This document shows, piece by piece, positions 62,044-64,000 of a stretch of 64,000 bases of DNA. The notes beneath the pieces are model-generated. The model worked only from the letters and a program-made list of their open reading frames with translations, was not told the DNA's origin and searched no databases. Source of the DNA: Nematostella vectensis (lineage: Eukaryota > Cnidaria > Anthozoa > Actiniaria > Edwardsiidae); assembly GCF_932526225.1 (NCBI RefSeq), contig NC_064044.1, positions 439,001 through 503,000 of the forward strand, in the 5' to 3' direction. A program made the position numbers and the translations under genes. Each line of letters starts with the position of its first letter. The stretch's first letter is position 1.

Positions 62044-64000
62044 CAGTAAGTGTTTTGCAGTCAAGTTGTTTTCTGTTAGTAGGTAAAAAAATATTCTAAA
62101 TAATAGTAATCATAGCTATGCTCACCACTTACACATATAGAACTTGTAATGTAAAGAAAGAAAAAAAATATATATATATATGCAGTCAAAGAACAGAATT
62201 GCATGATAACCTTGAATATATTGAATAAAGGACTGCAAAAAAACATCTTTTGTACTAGTTGCTTGAATTGACCCTTGGCTATTTTTAGCTGAATTCCCCT
62301 CCCCCTCTAAAAAATAAAATAATAATAATAATAGAACAAAACTAAAAAGAAAACAAACATAACAGAGACCCCCACCAACAATTTTGATTTTTTTTACTTC
62401 CCTTTAAAAGGGGAGTGTCATGGTTAAGAGATTTGCAATAGCTCTAGAGCCCTGACACAATGAACTTCAGTGAAATTCTAATACTGACTTATGAGCTTTT
62501 GGTACATGTGGGAGACTTTAAACAAAACAAAAAAAATGACCACAAACTGTCAATTAACATAGTTTTCAATATAATATTGCATATTATTTAATAATGTATT
62601 CACAGCTTTTAAAAAGTTCAACTGTTTGTTGACACTTAAAAGCCTACAATAATCACTGACTCCAGACATGCGCAGTACTATGCTGCTGCCCCTTTAAAGT
62701 AAAATACAGCTTTACTTAGTCAGCGTAGACAAAATTGCGGATTTTGTCAATATTCTAATATGAAGATGTCAATATTCTCCCCCCTTACGTCTTTATTTCT
62801 ATTTATTTTATGATTTTCACATGATACCAAAACAGCGTCTTTTTTCTTCGCTAATTTGATGTCATGTACACAATAAAAGAGATGCGCCCGTGCGCATGGC
62901 GAGTCCCCAAGGGACCCAAGACGCCCAAATAGACCTCTATTTTTTGTCATCCACAATCTCGGCGAGCTGTGCGTGGCGTAACCGTATTACAGGCCTGGGA
63001 TCCTGGTTATTGTCCTCCCCATTAATGCGCGGGTTGGGATAACCTTACAAGAGTGTTGTACAGCATATTCGCTCAGAAATATCGGTGCTTGGGGCCTTCG
63101 GGTTCTTTACAGCCTTCCGTAAAAGCCTTGTGCTGCCATACCGATTGGGTAATCCGTATGTATGGTTTCCGTTTTGTTCTTCAGACCGGGTTCGATCCCA
63201 GGCCAATGGGCTTTTTTTTTTAGTTCGTTTATTTTCTTTGTGCTGGACCCCCTTAATCCTGATAGGTTTTGCGCAAAAATAATAAAAAAAAGTGAGTTTG
63301 CAAAATAAGCTTGCTAGATTTATTGATTATATGTATTCAATTTGTTCCTAGGAAGTTAACAAAAAACACAAAGCAAAGAGTTTGAGGAAGTAAACAAGTA
63401 TGTGAACTTTAATGTTCTATTTGAAGGGGTGCATTTTATACAGGGAAGCATACATAGAATGCTTAACTGGTGGAGAGGGAAGAGGTAAAAGTTTATTGAG
63501 CATAATTTCAACAATAGCAGGCGGAAGAGAGGGGCACTCTCTTCATACAATATTGCAGTTGTTACCTATTATTAAATAAGTTTGTAACATGTCTTTGTTT
63601 ATTAAGCAAGGTCTATTTCTGAGACAAGCAAACTCAAGTAAGGCTGTTGAAATAACAGGTGAGTGTTAAAAGAAAAACAATTATCTGATTAGAAAACTAC
63701 TGTAGATTCCTTTGCACCAAAATAAGAACAAACTTCATTTTGTTTGTTATTAATGAGGAACGAGATGAGCTCTACAAAGCCATAAAGAAATATGTATTGC
63801 TCATCTAAATTATACAAGTAAATAATAATATTAAAAAGGAATTACTGTAAGTAATTAGAGTGGTTTTCATTAACCCGTGAAACAAAGTGTGATAGTTAAA
63901 CGGTAATAGTTAGTAAAACACAAAAAAGTACAATAGAATCAGATCACCACAAAGTGTAATACGCTAAAGCGTAGTTCATGGGTTAATGAAGGTTTTGACA
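62044..64000 (+). repeat. Repeat unit 33 (partial, cut by window end)
   Basis: The unit lacks its last ~50 bp only because the window ends. The TTAA-flanked element is at 63870-63986 with the same CACGGG-to-CATGGG right-end change seen in units 1-5. Confidence 0.97.
62946..63221 (+). ncRNA. Candidate structured ncRNA, unit 33
   Basis: A-box-like motif at 62974-62984, B box at 63189-63199, T10 terminator; closing stem intact. Confidence 0.4.

Larger units (their letters stand above)
1..64000 (+). repeat. Tandem array of 33 ~2.0-kb units (macrosatellite)
   Basis: The same ~2,005-bp sequence recurs from one end of the window to the other in a single orientation, with only scattered substitutions and small indels. 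Spacing of a fixed landmark (base 702 of unit 1) to its next occurrence is 1,996-2,010 bp, except four intervals of 1,475-1,477 bp that reflect one shared deletion. Unit boundaries used here are placed at the start of the motif cagtaagtg. Most length variation sits in A/T runs, a (TA)n tract and an (AAT)n tract. The array continues past both window ends, so total copy number is unknown. The unit size and single non-coding-looking core resemble macrosatellites or tandem small-RNA gene clusters. An assembly expansion or collapse cannot be excluded from sequence alone. Confidence 0.98.

Noticed and set aside
1-64000. CRISPR array or bacterial repeat region
   Set aside because: Units are 2 kb, contiguous and without unique spacers; composition, CpG pattern and microsatellites are eukaryotic.
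1-64000. rDNA or histone gene cluster
   Set aside because: No rRNA core sequence and no histone reading frame in any unit; the longest open frames are about 120 codons and low in information.

Overview
The whole 64-kb window is one tandem (macrosatellite-type) array. A unit of about 2,005 bp is repeated head to tail 33 times, all in the same orientation. The array runs off both ends: the left edge falls a few bases into a unit and the last unit is cut at base 64,000. I see no unique flanking sequence, no convincing protein-coding gene, no rRNA or tRNA gene and no bacterial signature. Long A/T runs, (TA)n and (AAT)n microsatellites, CpG depletion over most of each unit, and RNA polymerase III-like promoter boxes point to a eukaryotic, probably animal, nuclear genome with CpG methylation. 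I cannot name the species.

Each unit has the same layout (unit 1 coordinates). Bases 1-626 are AT-rich spacer with no CpG at all. Bases 627-1236 are a CpG-dense, GC-richer core with about 30 CpGs. Bases 1237-1823 are AT-rich spacer. Bases 1824-1940 are a small element with TTAA-flanked inverted ends, like a piggyBac-type MITE. A short tail then leads into the next unit. Inside the core lies the most interesting feature: an A-box-like motif (929-939), a perfect B box (1144-1154) and an immediate T-run terminator (1167-1174) frame about 270 bp. This segment can fold into a multibranched RNA closed by an 11-bp stem. I propose it as an unassigned, multicopy, possibly Pol III-transcribed ncRNA gene present once per unit, 33 times in the window. 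It matches none of the standard RNA families I could check by memory.

The array is not homogeneous. Four units (7, 14, 16, 23) lack the same 529 bp with an identical GCA microhomology junction. Shared variants show 3.48-kb short/long dimers (units 14/15, 16/17, 23/24) and 4.01-kb dimers (units 9/10 with 11/12, and 27/28 with 29/30). Larger blocks were copied at offsets of 13,510 bp (about 28.1-33.1 kb to 41.6-46.6 kb) and about 16,990 bp (about 16.4-24 kb to 33.3-41.2 kb). Units 26-30 carry changes in the closing stem of the candidate RNA, and units 17, 24 and 25 a change in the B box. The array may therefore mix intact and decaying RNA copies. All functional statements are inference from sequence motifs; the repeat architecture itself is directly visible.
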